A stretch of DNA of 64,000 bases from Apostichopus japonicus (GCF_037975245.1 NC_092568.1:3288001-3352000), one strand, 5' to 3'; counted from the first letter of the stretch, positions 51,401 through 62,071 are shown. Translations and numbers: made by a program. Notes: a model not told the origin generated them from the sequence alone.

Positions 51401-54400
51401 AAATGTGATAACTGGAGCAGTTGGTGTTCCTGCTTGTAAACAATCAGATGTTAATGAACTGTGTGACTTCGCAGTCACTATATGAAAACAATTCAAGCCC
51501 AAACTCTGAAACACAGCAAGGTTTCTTTTATTTTAAAGAAACATTCAAGGCTTGATCGTTTTTGATTGATTGTATCATGACGCAATTTCGCAGCATCCGT
51601 GACGAATCATTTACGAGCAATCTGAGAGTCACCGATGTCATTGGCTTTTTCTTTCATTTAATCCTGAGATCTCCGAAGTAGATCCATGACAGACCTATTA
51701 GGAGGATGGATTTCTCCGAAACGAAACCGTTTTAAAAAACAAAAACGTAATGAAAAGGACAGAATGTCAACACTCGCGAGCTCTACTGATATGCAAAGAT
51801 AGTACTTTATTGACAGTAAAGGCACAGTTCAAAATAGATGCAAAAATAAAAATACTTCATATCAGTACAATTGTTTCATCTTATAAAGTTATTTAGGACG
51901 GAATGAGAGTGTGTCAAGTAACTCACTGTAAGGTATACAAAATAACAAGGACATTGCCATGAATGTTGTGTCTTACTTTAATCATTCGTGGTTTATCAAA
52001 GGGCAACTTTAGGGTCAAGGTTCACTTAAAACAACATATTTGAAACATTATTACTGACTCTTAGAGAACTGATATAGAAGATTTCAGACATTGGGGTAAG
52101 CTTGCACCTTGTAGCCTGAAGCTGGAAATTGCTTATCGCTTATATTGAAAGTACCTGCTTGAAAATACTTTGCATGTTGTCTTCAAGCAACACACAATAC
52201 TGTAATTAGTTACAAAATTACAAAGATGTCGTCAGTGAATTATCATTTGTGGTTTATCAAGGGTCAAGGTACCTTGACCTTCAAGCTTTTACTTAGGCTT
52301 ATATTGAAAGTAGCTAAATTACAGTACGACTGCTACATATATACATGCATGCTACTGTAAGCATGCATGGCGCATTTAAATTATAGAGGGTGAGGGTGCG
52401 GGTGGGGTGGGGTTGGGGGTCTTTTGTCTCATTTCTAAGAATAAGAACATGTAGGTAGGGGAGATATAAAACAAAAGGATAAAATATTCATCCACTTAAA
52501 CACATTTCAGTGTTCAAACCAATGTATTAATCTAATCAATACAGTAGTTTTAAAGAACAGGTTCACAGAAGACTTAGCATTTACAACTGACTGATATTTA
52601 TACATTGATGCAGTTTTTCCTTGGGCTGAGAAAGTGGTTGCTTGCTTTCAATGACGTATCCTAACATGTTACTTTCGAGTAACCAATGCCATAGAATCAA
52701 AATATCTTTGTTGTATATATAGTGTTTCTGTCTCATTAATAGATACAAACAATTCTCCCGGTGGCAAGATAATGTAATGTGTGAGCTAACAGAACAACAT
52801 ACTGCATGGACGTAAGAAATAAATAGCATGCTGAATGTAAATGCAGCCACATGTGAAGAAACTGGAAAAAAGGACTTTACATTGACCAAAACCGAAAATA
52901 CTCTCTCGACTCGCTTATGCTTTTTTTTCTAAAGGTAAAACAGCATTCGAAAGAAAAATTGGTGGATATAAACGGTGAAAATCATATATCATCCAGGAGA
53001 GGGTAAAGGTTGATGGCACCAACAAAAATCCCTAGATCTACGCCTGTTCATCCAAGTTTAACTGTCCACGAAATCAAACTTTAATAGGCACATTCAATAA
53101 GAAATGCAGGCCTCAATATTATACTAAAGCAAACCTCTGCACACAGCATAACAATTTTTTTTTTTTTATTCATTCTCCCCTCTGTTATAACATTGCACAA
53201 TAAAAAAACACCAAAAAAACTGACTTGTACTTGGTTGAAATTACAATCTTCCACCATTGCCATTGTTCCCTGTGATGATCGATTGTGAATTACTTGGCCC
53301 ATTATCCACCATAAATGGCAGAAAAGATAGAGAAGAAAAAGGAGACCCTGATTATCCACGGCTCTGTGCACTGCAGCATCTGCTGAATATCCCCGCAGCC
53401 TTAATTGAACTAATCAATTTCTACCATGTTAAGAAGCGACTGGGGAATACAGCCAAAGCTGTTTGAATACCGACGACGTTCGTATATAGCTCACTGGCAC
53501 AGAGAATCACATATAGGGTCGAGCTCTCTATTTTCGCGGGAGCAGACAACGTCGGAGTCGTAGGTAATGTAATAGAAAGGTGTTACGGTTAGACTGCGTA
53601 TATAGATCTAGATACGTGTATATGAGTCTATGTATTACACACGCTATATATTGTACAGATGACATAGACCAGAGCACAGAGACCAGAGCAGAGTGGTATC
53701 ATATTCTTATAGTCTATATGGTTCACACCTTATCTGGGCTACTTGCTTGACCTCCATGTATTCCATGTATAGGAACTTTGACAAGTCTTGTCATTGCTCA
53801 CTTTTGCAGCTATCTAGAGCCACAAAAATAAAAGTATATTTCAAGATTTAAAAAAAAAAAAAATTATTTTTTACATTTTCTTGAGACTTGTCAGGGTTTA
53901 TATATTACTATATATAGCATGTTGACTCATCCAAATTATTTCTCCATCTCCTAGTGTGAATACATTTCTATGCTACTTTGAAGTGTGACACATACTTTTT
54001 GTGGGGGAGGGGGGAGGGGGAGCTACTATAGGTCAGTGATGATAACTTGAAAGCTAGTAATTATTCTTGATTAATATGATTAATTAATGAATTTAAATAA
54101 AATACTGAGAACGCACAAAGAAATGTGAAGACGTACATACTGTAGCAACTTTTGTACACAAAACAAACTTGTTCCACCACTTGGCATGATCATTGAAATG
54201 TTAATACAGTATAATGTAAGACTTCAGACTCACTAAACAAAGTGGCTGAACTACCTAGTCTAGTATAAGGGAGGTCACATTCATCAGTATTGTGAAAGAA
54301 AACTTGGTCCTTTAACATGAATACCCAAGAAAACTACCTGGTTTGGGTTAATTTCCAAGTGATAATACTTTAATACCTGTTTCAAATCTACTGAAGCACC

Positions 54401-54612
54401 ATTCCAGCTACCTAGTCTATTAACTGGTAACACTTTGGCACTGTGCCCTCTGCCCCCCCCCCCCAATTGACTCTCCACCAGGTCAATGCGCATCCACTCT
54501 CCCTTCTGGATCTACCCCAACCGGGACAGGTAACATATCCCAAATTAGATTTACACCTACACCTACGTACAGTCAACCAGTGGCATGAAGGTGACAGACT
54601 TTTAATTGGAAA

Positions 54613-54694
<82 letters not shown>

Positions 54695-57600
54695 CATTTT
54701 TTCTAAATTGTCCAAATATTTGTTGTGTTGGATAGTACTGATATTAACAATTTTCAAAATTAGAACTCACAAACACTTAGCTACTCATTTTTCATACCTC
54801 TGTAAACCAATCTAGGATTTAAGTGTATGCACAGCTGGGTTGTGAATTAATGTCTGAAAAATGGAGAGCTATACTAAAGAAAAAAGGGGAAAAAACTATA
54901 CATGTGCAGATAGGAATATAACATGCATATATGTTATATTCTGTCAACCTTTGAAGCCTACTCGGAGAAGATGACCGTTTCATGATGTCAGGAGTCAAGA
55001 CAGGTGACAAAAAAGTACATTAAACTCACTTCTATAGCAACAAAATGCCGTCACCGGTCTGCACGACTGACCTTTAAATTGATTTCACAGCTATGTAAAC
55101 ATAACACATCTGAGAATGAAATCTATTCAGAGCGACAGTTAACCAGTCAGCTTCACAGCTTTTTCACTTTGTCATAGTCTATTTGCAGCTTTTGACTAGC
55201 TGACAATATCCAGATGGATTTTAAGACAGAGGGATATAACCAAATTCTGATGACCACGATGATGTCACATAGAGCTTTGACCAGTAACCAGATATATGGT
55301 CATCTAGATGTGAAAATGACATGCCATGCACCATCAAGAAGTAGAGTGGATAGAGGCCTGTGCACCAGTGAATCGATTGAGCACACTCTGCAAGAAGTAC
55401 CGAAGAAATATATCGAACAAAGATTTAACGGTTGACAATTAAATAGCCTACTGTACATGTCTACTTAACTGAGTGAGTCCCATTTGTATGCTCTCCTGAT
55501 GAGAGTTAGTTCACAAATTGAATAATTAATGACAAAATTATGGTCACCAAATTGCAAGAGACAAATAACCATCTATGGGGATATCTATTTCGCTTTGACC
55601 CACTTCCACTAATGGCAAGAATAATAATAACTTTTAATATGCATTTTCGTGACTTATGTGATCGGTAATGATCAAAGTCAATTGTTTCATGTTTTTTATA
55701 TATTAAAAGTACAAAATATAGATCCAAAAATCCTAGAATGAAAACTGTCTACTTTGTTTAAATATGACACATCAACACTGGCTTAGTCATCATTATAGAT
55801 GTATTCACTTAGATTTTGTTGTAAGGTTTACAATAGTCTGTTTCCCATATTTAGTTTTTTTTTTAATACTTTTATGAGTTCAATAAATAAAAAGTGGTTA
55901 CTGAACATTGCGAGGCAACTGAAGTATGCCGTCTGACTAACTTCAGATTATTTGCGAGTCTTGCTTTGTATGAACATTTCAGGCTTTCTGGCCTTCAAGT
56001 ATTGTCATGTAAAAGGAAATTGCGGTTTTTAATTAGCATGGGAAGGAACCCAGAACATGTTGTAGTTGAAGTGTTTTTTTGACAAAACTAGGATATAATA
56101 TGGTATGCATGTGCAGGTAGAGCTAAAAATACATTTGCTATAGCTCTGTGATGCTAGCATGTACGTCATATAGCTAATACGACAATAAAAACCAAGTACC
56201 GGTAAATCATGGCATGGCAGCTTGCATCTGACGTTGTCATCACCCTGTACAGAGTCAAACATCAAATTGTGCACATCTGAGAAAGACTTTTGTTTTTTAA
56301 CTTTTGACTTCCACTGACCTCATGAAATTTATCAATTTTGTTAATTCATAGAACCATTTAAATTTATCTGCCAGATTGGCATGCTAGCCAAAAGAAAACC
56401 TTCTGTTATATCTTTAAATTTATGACAATTCACATCTGACCTCTGACCCTATGACATCATAAGTCTCAGTCACATGCAAAAGGCAAATTAGCCACTAAAA
56501 AAACAACAAGCTTTTTGACATCACATTTTGAAACGAATCCTCCCGCTGAATTGTACATGTGATTACAGTATTGGATATAGTATCAAAATTGTTTTCTCAA
56601 TCAACGATACATACATTGCTTTTATGCTACATGCTATTTAAATCTGCAGTCCAGGTATAGGCCGGGCATAGAAGGTTAAACTTTAGTGATTAAACATGGA
56701 CGTTAAATATGAGTCTAAGAGATTGACTTCGGTCAGCTTGCGGCTTTGATAAGCCAACAAGGCTTCTTTGTGAGTTCCTGCTTGCAGGAGGATCTAAATA
56801 CATACATACATACATACATACATACATACATACATACATACATACATACATACATACATACATACATACATACATACATACATACATACATACATACATA
56901 CATACATACATACATACATACATACATACATACATACATACATACATACAACATGGCCAAATCAATCTCTCTCTAACTCTCTTGTCATGGAAAAGACTGA
57001 TGACCTTTTTAAATCCCAAACCAATTCTTCCTTCCAATTAGGCCCAGGATGAAGTACAGGTATTTATTGTCTACTGAAGGTAGACAAAGACATACCAGTC
57101 TCTTCATAATACCAAAACAAACAAAAAACAAATCCCCGTGGACATGTCTCTATTCAAGTTGACAATAGTAATTCTCGTTAGCCAATTGATGTTACATATT
57201 ACGGAAGTACAATTAGCATACCAAGCAACTCTATAAACATTTCAAAAAGCTTCTTGTTACTTTTCAACAGCGACGAACATTGCTCCGATGCGTAAAAGTC
57301 ATTCTGCAGATGAGCACATTGTGTCACTTTTTCAGGTCGGATATGGTTTTTACTGCAAACGATGGAGAATTTTCAGTTTTATTGAATGCTTTACTTCCTT
57401 CACAGATTCGTATGTTGGCCCCAAAAACAGTACCAAGGCTTTATGAAAATTTCGCCTTCCTTCCACATCAGCGTCACAACGTATCGAATAGTGCTTTTAC
57501 TCACTACTGATATAATAATAATTATCCGCAGTTACTTTTACGAAGCTTAAGCGACCACTAATGTGGGAGAAACCTGCAAGGGCTTATGGATTACACGTCG

Positions 57601-60600
57601 GGTGGCTTCCAATTCGTCATATTTACTCAAATTTGGAACCGTTTCAATTTAGGAAGTCCTTTCAGATGGGAAAACCGTAGACTGCTCTTGGATGAAAAAC
57701 CCACCTTACTATGGCCCGGCCGGGTATCAAACCCGTAACCACCCGATAGCTAAAAAGCCTCATTGCTCCAAATGCCACAGCCTTCATCCACTCGGCCACA
57801 GCACCGGTAGATATTGCGCTGTCGTTTCAAGTTTGTCTTAAATGTTAAAGGTCAATGAACAATCACCGTACATTTGAACCCCCGGTACTTTATATCCATA
57901 AGGAATGAGTTTGCGAAGTCAATTTTAAAGGGCAAGGACATATCAGGTATTAAGAGGACTCCAGGGAATAGGGGGGGGGGAGAGAGAAGCAAACTAAACT
58001 AGGTCAGTCTTTGTTATATAACTTTTCCATTAAATGACCAGGAAGAAAAATATCCGGCCAAAGACTGCAGCAAAACACTCAAGTATTTTGCGGGATTAAG
58101 TTTTGTTTTTGATACATATATGGAACTACCTCCTTGTTCAATAACTGTTCACATATTGAAAAAGTTGAACTTTTCTGATTTCAAATATAATGATTATTAA
58201 AAAAATGTGTGTACAATTGTGTCAATTTATTGTCATTTAAATTTAATCTCTATATATTAATGGCTGAGAATGATAGAGCTGGATGGCCAGTTAATCAGAG
58301 AGCAAAATTAATATATATCTAATCACACGATTTGATATCATCATGATCAAACAAAATATCTTCTTAGGCGTTAGACAAAACTTCTGTTTTCAATTTTTCT
58401 TTAAGCTTGGTACTGACTGCTGCATCTTTTATAAGCCACATGATCAGTGTTCCTTGGCATCAGATAAAAGCAATTCATTGGGGCTTGAATGCAATTTTGA
58501 CTTTAACCGGAAAGTCTGCAAAAATTTGTATTCAACATCCAAAAGGTAGCAACTTCAGGAGGAAATTCTGAGCATACTAGACTCAAACTGAGTCATTTAA
58601 GGTCATGGTCACGTTTATAGTCACTGACAGCTTCTGTCCTAATTGTCCTAATTTTCTTGCATCACAGTGTGACTCAAACCATGACTCATAACAAGTGATG
58701 TATCTTTTATCAACTTTATTATCATTCATCAATGACGAGGATTGCACTTGCCGAGATAAATTTTTTATTTGAGAAATATGTTTTTTTAAGAGGGGAGGGG
58801 GTGGGGGAGAGGTGCAGAGGCACTAATGGGTTTGCTTTGCACCTCTGACCTCAGAAAAGCAGGTCCTCTGGCTGGGCTAAATCCTGTCAATAGTTGGTGG
58901 CCATCCCAATAAGTTACCTGTCAGTTTTGTATGTGTAGAGATGGAGACAGCTCTATGATAGTAGGGAACTAACTGTAAATTCACGACACTAGTCTAATTC
59001 AACAACTTTACTTCAGTGGTACTCTATACGTATAGGAGTATGCTACCTTAATAAGGCCGCAAAACAGCTCGTACCATGTCTGTGCGGTGTTAAAATGTTA
59101 GCAATTACAATCACCTCACAGTGGAAACTACATGATCAGTGTTCAACATGGAAATATGGAGTGTAAAAATATGAGTACCAATTCTAGAGTAAACTTGAAA
59201 ACTACAACCCTCAGTTATTAAACTCCTTGGCAATACAACTACTATTGTTTTATTGCTGGTACACTGCTTTGAATGACGTCTATTTGGTCATATTCCAAAA
59301 CCATTCACATGAACCATGTACCTTCAATCCTGAACAGAGATCAAATGAAAAGTAAACATTTCTTTGAAAATGCTCGGGGTTTAATAAATGGCACACGACA
59401 AACCGTATATAAAGAAATAAACGTTGATTCCCTTGTGATGTACAGTACCCTATGTACATAGACTAATTAACTTTCATTTTCTTGGAAGCAAAAGTCATCG
59501 CAGATCATCTTCTTATTATTAATCTAACGCTGTTTAGCCTTTTACCTCTTCTACATAACAAAGAGATATGGGTTGGGATAAATTCAAGCCAATTTTCAAG
59601 AAATCAAACATGATTTCTATGGGAAACACAAACTGCATTATAAGCAAATTAAAGCAATCACATGGTAAGAGAAAATAAAACATAACAAGAATTTCTCTGC
59701 TCCGAGTATTTCTGAACAGAGAAAGAGAACGACCTTTACTACTTATATCTTCTCCCCTTCTTTAACATAGCTTCTACATTTACGTTACACCTGCAAACCC
59801 TGTCCCACTCCCCTCATCCCCTCCCCTCATCTCCTCCCCTCATCCCCTCCCCTCACCATGTCATATTTTTGTACGGGAGCTCCAACGTTTGCAATATCAC
59901 ATGAATGGAATACGTTAAGGGAACCAGAGTGAACATTGATCTGAAAAGTGGGTAAAAAGGGGGTGCACTGCTAAAATATGTTACAAATTCATAGCTTAGG
60001 GTAGAGGTAGGTAGAGTTCCAAGAGATAAGTGAGGGAGCACAGAAGGGTGGAACACAAAGTGCCAATGATGCAGTTAGTGTTCCATTTGGACTGTTGTGA
60101 TATAGCAAAGATGTTTTGTATGAGAAAAAGCCTCACTTCACTGACTTTTGTGATGCAATCAATGCATTGATATCGGCTGATCTCAAAATGCGTAGCGTTC
60201 TTCCTGAATTGTAGAAGGAGGTTGTAAGTGGGCCGGTGCCCAGGGAGCGAGGGCGCATTGCTAATATGTTCCAATGTGTAGTTGGGTAGATGGGAAAGTG
60301 CAGATGTGGAGTGGGAGACAGGTAAGAGAGGAGCAAAGTCAATTCTGATAATCGCCACAGATCATTCAAGATTTTTCAAAGCAGGAATTTCTGATTCCTA
60401 AACAATGACGAGCCGGATTTTGAATATAGTGTTGATTAAAACTTTGCCTTGTTTTAATATCGATGAGAATCGGCTAACTACGTGAATGTAGTAAAATCTT
60501 CAACCTACCTGAAGGCGTGGCATATCTTGATCTTGTCTGCGTTCACTGGACAAGTTTCATCGTGTCCTGTTTGGTCACATTCCGGGGATTTGCAGTCTTG

Positions 60601-61517
60601 CGAGCTGTAATTCTGATACGTAACAGAACAGTTAAGGTGCAAGATCAAAAATATTTGGAGTTACAGTAGGTCCTGTGACATACTATTCATGAAAAAAAAA
60701 TGCTGGATACCCCCACCCCCCTCCCCCTTCTCTCCCCCATCAAGTGAAGTCCATTCAATTCATTAAGGTACAGATATATCAACTAATTGACATCAGCTGC
60801 ACAAAGTATTTATCACCCTCAATCATTTGCTGTCATTCTCCTTGCATCCTCACTTAGCTTCCTCACTTCAATTTACACTAAAAAAAAATTCATTCTTACA
60901 ATTTACCTACATTTCCAAAGCTAATTTGCATTTCAAAAACAAGAACAGTTGTTGAAAGCTGTAGTATCACCGATGTGACATCACCAAATGATTGCACTCT
61001 TTCATATTTATATTTTTATACCGCAGCAAGGAATAAACGTGAGAGCAGAATTTATGAGTGTTTATCACTAATATATGCATGGTCTCTGATATCTCCCATA
61101 TAATGTGTATACTTCCAAACATTTATACAAAAAATTTTTAGTGTTCACTTTTGAAAGTACATTGCCCCAGTTGAGTCCTTCACAGGGAAGGCCAAAGCAA
61201 TGTCTTAAGCATAGACATGGCGGTCAAACTTTCTTCTAGCTGCTATTGCAGTCAGTCTTTGGGCACAGATATTGACGATGACAAAGTCATAAAAAGTCTG
61301 AACGACACATAACTGAAAACTCCTTTGAGTCATGATGACATAGAGACTTTTTGCAGGAAAGATTTTAAGCAATTAAATGGCCACTGAGTCGTCAAACTCC
61401 TGAAAGGATATAATTGGACAAACTGCTTGGCTAGCTCCTCTGAGGTCATAAACCATCTGTGCATTAGAAAGAGTAACCTCGGAAATGCGGAATCGTCCAG
61501 TACTTTGCCCTTTTCAT
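27329..61517 (-). CDS. RASGRP3: RasGRP: Ca2+/DAG-regulated Ras/Rap guanine nucleotide exchange factor (5' incomplete)
   Basis: Transcription order of exons: 61412-61517, 60509-60619, 48633-48764, 44525-44675, 40565-40738, 38458-38574, 38111-38208, [36173-36174?], 33258-33433, 32711-32791, 31993-32097, 30745-30860, 29486-29811, 28298-28689, 27329-27499. Phases agree at every junction except the bracketed one. Domain order is REM, CDC25, two EF hands, C1, a tail with QATQTD, and a coiled coil: a RasGRP. The protein should load GTP onto Ras or Rap at membranes when C1 binds diacylglycerol. [25 protein letters not shown] and DKRRIS...QQATQTD resemble RASGRP3 most, from memory. An invertebrate may have one gene co-orthologous to several RASGRPs. 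About 750 aa are visible; the first coding exon is missing. Confidence 0.9.
28298..28689 (-). CDS. RASGRP3: RasGRP exon: post-C1 regulatory tail
   Basis: Acceptor acattag, donor CAG|gtatga. Begins [12 protein letters not shown], a basophilic-kinase-like RRIS site, then [11 protein letters not shown], strikingly like the RASGRP3 tail. The rest is Ser-, Asp- and Gly-rich and likely disordered. Confidence 0.88.
29021..29300 (+). mobile_element. 3' end of a non-LTR retrotransposon
   Basis: In RasGRP intron sequence, the + strand encodes [19 protein letters not shown] then [14 protein letters not shown] and stop. The tail ctgcgctatacaaaaaaacagttattatta follows. This matches the RT C-terminus and 3' tail of L2/CR1-like elements, and is a different subfamily from the one at 13505. 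Confidence 0.75.
29486..29811 (-). CDS. RASGRP3: RasGRP exon: second EF hand and C1 domain
   Basis: Acceptor catgcag, donor TAG|gtaagc. The split codon completes [12 protein letters not shown], an EF loop with D1, D3, D5, G6, I8 and E12. The C1 domain follows: H-x12-C-x2-C-x13-C-x2-C-x4-H-x2-C-x7-C, from [14 protein letters not shown] to VVMEC. The conserved Pro, the LLWG tryptophan and the Gln of IKQG suggest a typical diacylglycerol/phorbol-binding C1. Confidence 0.95.
29960..30535. repeat. Minisatellite, about 13-14 units of ~42 bp
   Basis: Units of ggtgctcaagcatagggtgg tcttacaggataggttggta type, with one-base and partial-unit variants, lie between the C1 and EF-hand exons of RasGRP. Strong G/T asymmetry. 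Open frames here are artefacts of the repeat. Confidence 0.9.
30745..30860 (-). CDS. RASGRP3: RasGRP exon: first EF hand
   Basis: Acceptor tctttgcag, donor AG|gtgaga. [19 protein letters not shown] has a canonical EF loop (D1, D3, D5, G6, I8, D12), then [16 protein letters not shown], matching RasGRP proteins. Confidence 0.95.
30947..31120 (-). mobile_element. Remnant of an L2/CR1-like 3' tail
   Basis: Reading the minus strand: tttgtaaagcgctttgaaac, then an AT-rich stretch ending in (TTA)n. This is the usual 3'UTR plus tail of these retrotransposons; coding sequence is not recognisable. Confidence 0.5.
31993..32097 (-). CDS. RASGRP3: RasGRP exon: linker between CDC25 and EF hands
   Basis: Acceptor ttttatag, donor GAT|gtgagt, phase 0. 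[20 protein letters not shown] then [14 protein letters not shown] aligns with the P-x-EWA...INKHI-x-x-x-V linker of RasGRP proteins. Confidence 0.92.
32711..32791 (-). CDS. RASGRP3: RasGRP exon: end of CDC25 domain
   Basis: Acceptor tttctag, donor ACA|gtaagt, 27 codons in phase 0: [27 protein letters not shown]. The [10 protein letters not shown]-x-x-REPR string is diagnostic of RasGRPs. Confidence 0.95.
33258..33433 (-). CDS. RASGRP3: RasGRP exon: CDC25 domain, GVHLKDL block
   Basis: Acceptor cctcaacag, donor AGG|gtgaga. Encodes (G)[20 protein letters not shown] through SMDLVNMLR. The frame needs one base from the previous exon, but that exon leaves two bases (TT), so direct joining shifts frame; see the entry at 36173. 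Confidence 0.93.
36173..36174 (-). CDS. Candidate 2-nt microexon (AG) in RasGRP
   Basis: On the minus strand cctcatgattttacag|AG|gtaagagag places two bases between a fair acceptor and a near-perfect donor. The flanking exons leave TT and GA, so TT-AG-GA reads TTA GGA, Leu-Gly, restoring the conserved IPILGVHLKDL. Scanning this intron I found no equally good candidate. Alternatives that give the same or an equivalent protein: a GT-AC intron using the AG at 33434-33435 as exon, or collapse of GGG to G at 38110 in the assembly. Treat as a hypothesis. Confidence 0.3.
36545..37795. repeat. Satellite array, about 25 units of 50/51 bp
   Basis: Units such as catattgtgtagatatgtag cactgtattgatatatcaca (then cacaatacaaa) are highly similar. 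Two length classes occur: cacacgtaatacaac (50 bp) and cacacacaatacaaac (51 bp), crossed with tcgatatttc/ttgatatatc variants. ATTGTGT and ACACAAT in each unit are inverted, so each could form a hairpin. Long Cys/Tyr-rich frames here are repeat artefacts. Lies in the intron between RasGRP exons 38111 and 33433. Confidence 0.95.
38111..38208 (-). CDS. RASGRP3: RasGRP exon: CDC25 domain, TISEMTELL block
   Basis: Acceptor catgacag, then [20 protein letters not shown] and AKGFKIPIL. The donor is CATCTT|gtaagtg, leaving TT. Homology demands Leu-Gly next. Confidence 0.92.
38458..38574 (-). CDS. RASGRP3: RasGRP exon: CDC25 catalytic core
   Basis: Acceptor tttctgcag, donor AAG|gtaagt, 39 codons. [20 protein letters not shown] is the highly conserved NFN-x-LMA-x-x-GGL helix of RasGEFs that contacts Ras. 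Confidence 0.95.
39928..40327. mobile_element. hAT-like MITE (CAGGGTTATCCAAC ends)
   Basis: The left end CAGGGTTATCCAACCTTT is inverted at the right end (AAAGTTGGACAACCCTG). An 8-bp direct duplication TCCTAAAC flanks it (39920-39927 and 40328-40335). Subterminal gggccac/gtggccc palindromes. 400 bp, no transposase. The 8-bp TSD and CAG start indicate hAT. Confidence 0.85.
40565..40738 (-). CDS. RASGRP3: RasGRP exon: CDC25 domain
   Basis: Acceptor ctctctccag, donor AAG|gtaagt, 58 codons. [20 protein letters not shown] and [17 protein letters not shown] match the RasGRP RasGEF core. Confidence 0.95.
44525..44675 (-). CDS. RASGRP3: RasGRP exon: start of CDC25 domain
   Basis: Acceptor ccccttgcag, donor AAT|gtgagt. 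[14 protein letters not shown], then [20 protein letters not shown] and [10 protein letters not shown]: the E-P-x-E-L-A-x-H-L-T-x-L-E block that opens RasGEF domains. Confidence 0.95.
47312..47790. repeat. Degenerate tandem repeat (~145-bp period)
   Basis: ttttcagactttgac-like strings recur near 47312, 47458 and 47602, and ccaagctggatctacatac near 47386 and 47532. The unit also contains tgacctttgacct. The 3' end runs into a CA-rich stretch and a conserved-looking ctcctgcctccagcaaggaa. Probably an interspersed repeat family; unassigned. Confidence 0.55.
48633..48764 (-). CDS. RASGRP3: RasGRP exon: REM-CDC25 linker
   Basis: Acceptor gtttcacag, donor GT|gtaagc. (R)[15 protein letters not shown] and [10 protein letters not shown] match the RYW-I-x-x-F-P-x-x-F and LIDIS-x-x-P-SYDW regions of RasGRPs. 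Confidence 0.93.
49453..49881. mobile_element. hAT-like MITE (CAGAGATGCCAACC ends)
   Basis: The left end CAGAGATGCCAACC and right end GGTTAGCATCTCTG are inverted with one mismatch. Both flanks carry TGAACC (49447-49452 and 49882-49887); only 6 bp of the duplication are exact. 429 bp, internal (TA)-rich tract, no coding capacity. Confidence 0.75.
54610..54692. repeat. (TA)n microsatellite
   Basis: About 80 bp of nearly perfect TA dinucleotides. Likely to extrude a cruciform and to be polymorphic. Confidence 0.98.
56691..56950 (+). mobile_element. 5'-truncated SINE with long (CATA)n tail, copy 2
   Basis: Starts within the SINE body (AACATGGACGTTAAAT), lacking the tRNA-like head of the copy at 2302. 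The body ends at about 56798 and is followed by about 38 perfect CATA units to 56950. The tail is far longer than that of copy 1. Confidence 0.8.
57545..57808 (-). mobile_element. tRNA(Leu/Ser)-derived SINE, second family
   Basis: The minus strand begins GCTGTGGCCGAGTGGATGAA (A box TGGCCGAGTGG as in long-variable-arm tRNAs). About 60 nt later it has GGGTTTGATACCCGGC (B box). A 170-bp non-tRNA body follows to about 57545. No resemblance to the (CATA)n SINE. No paired anticodon arm, so not a functional tRNA. Confidence 0.6.
60509..60619 (-). CDS. RASGRP3: RasGRP exon: REM domain, second part
   Basis: The exon starts GTATCAG after an AC-ending intron, giving (L)[16 protein letters not shown] and [11 protein letters not shown]; donor AG|gtaggt. 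KICHAF-RYWI aligns with KICYFM-RYWI. The Cys-rich C-x3-C insertion between is absent in vertebrate relatives I recall. Confidence 0.85.
60620..61411 (-). other. U12-type AT-AC intron of RasGRP
   Basis: On the minus strand the intron begins ATATCCTTTC, the U12 5' splice consensus, and ends ...CCTTAACTGTTCTGTTAC. CCTTAAC (60631-60637) is the U12 branch-site core, about 12 nt from the terminal AC. Joining gives [14 protein letters not shown], in frame and aligned to family; the nearest GT option (tttgtccaa) is a poor donor and deletes residues. Confidence 0.85.
61412..61517 (-). CDS. RASGRP3: RasGRP exon: REM (RasGEF_N) domain, first part seen
   Basis: Acceptor ctcttgtttctgcag. (D)[19 protein letters not shown] then [15 protein letters not shown] aligns with FD-x-x-G-x-LD-D...LLMHRW...S-x-ELA-x-K-L of RasGRPs. 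It enters with two bases completing a codon (phase 1), so an upstream coding exon is required; none was found up to 64000. Confidence 0.9.
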
Positions 61518-62071
61518 CTGCAGAAACAAGAGAAAGGAGAAAACAGATGATCAGTGACTTATTGCTACCCTTTTTGAACTTTTTTTTTTATTTTTTTTAT
61601 GGTGTCTGCGAACCTCTCCTCCATAACACGGCGGATTCATGTTTGCAAAATAAAGTCTGTCCCAACGTAAATGAACATTATTTTAAGTACAAAATTTAAT
61701 ACTATCCTGTTCAAGATGAGAATCGCAAGAGCTCCTCTTTTTCTTTGAGAAAAGAATACTAAGACGTAACCTTGACCTACGTCACTCTCACTGTGTTATT
61801 CTAATTTGCATCTATAGTGTATAAGATATTGCGAGTGTTAAAGGCAAGTTACATGTGTGCTATACAGTGTGTACAGTGTTACATATAATGCGTATGGAAT
61901 GAAAGATTACAAAGGAAGGGAGCAGTGACCCTGAGAGGGTATAATCAGAGTGCAGTGCAAGAATGTTACCAGTTAGATATATAAGGTTAGGAAGATTGGA
62001 CTGCATCATGTATTAAGTGACAGGTTAGAGAGGAACAAAGTAACTCTTGTCGTTTATTTAATACATGTATG

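Larger units (their letters stand above)
48765..60508 (-). other. Large RasGRP intron (11.7 kb)
   Basis: No exon found. Holds the hAT MITE at 49453, a (TA)n tract, two SINEs and a (CATA)n tract. An exon-like stretch near 50518 was examined and rejected. Small open frames (for example 53257-53466, 57280-57510) lack family character. Confidence 0.6.

Noticed and set aside
56733-57037. Met-Tyr-Val-Cys repeat protein
   Set aside because: Translation of the (CATA)n tail of a SINE.
60133-60369. Two overlapping minus-strand frames of 78 and 120 residues
   Set aside because: Between RasGRP exons with no matching phase or motif; possibly an old repeat remnant but nothing supports it.
61412-61420. 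GT donor at tttgtccaa for the REM exon
   Set aside because: Very poor consensus and it deletes conserved helix residues; the AT-AC pair fits signals, frame and alignment.
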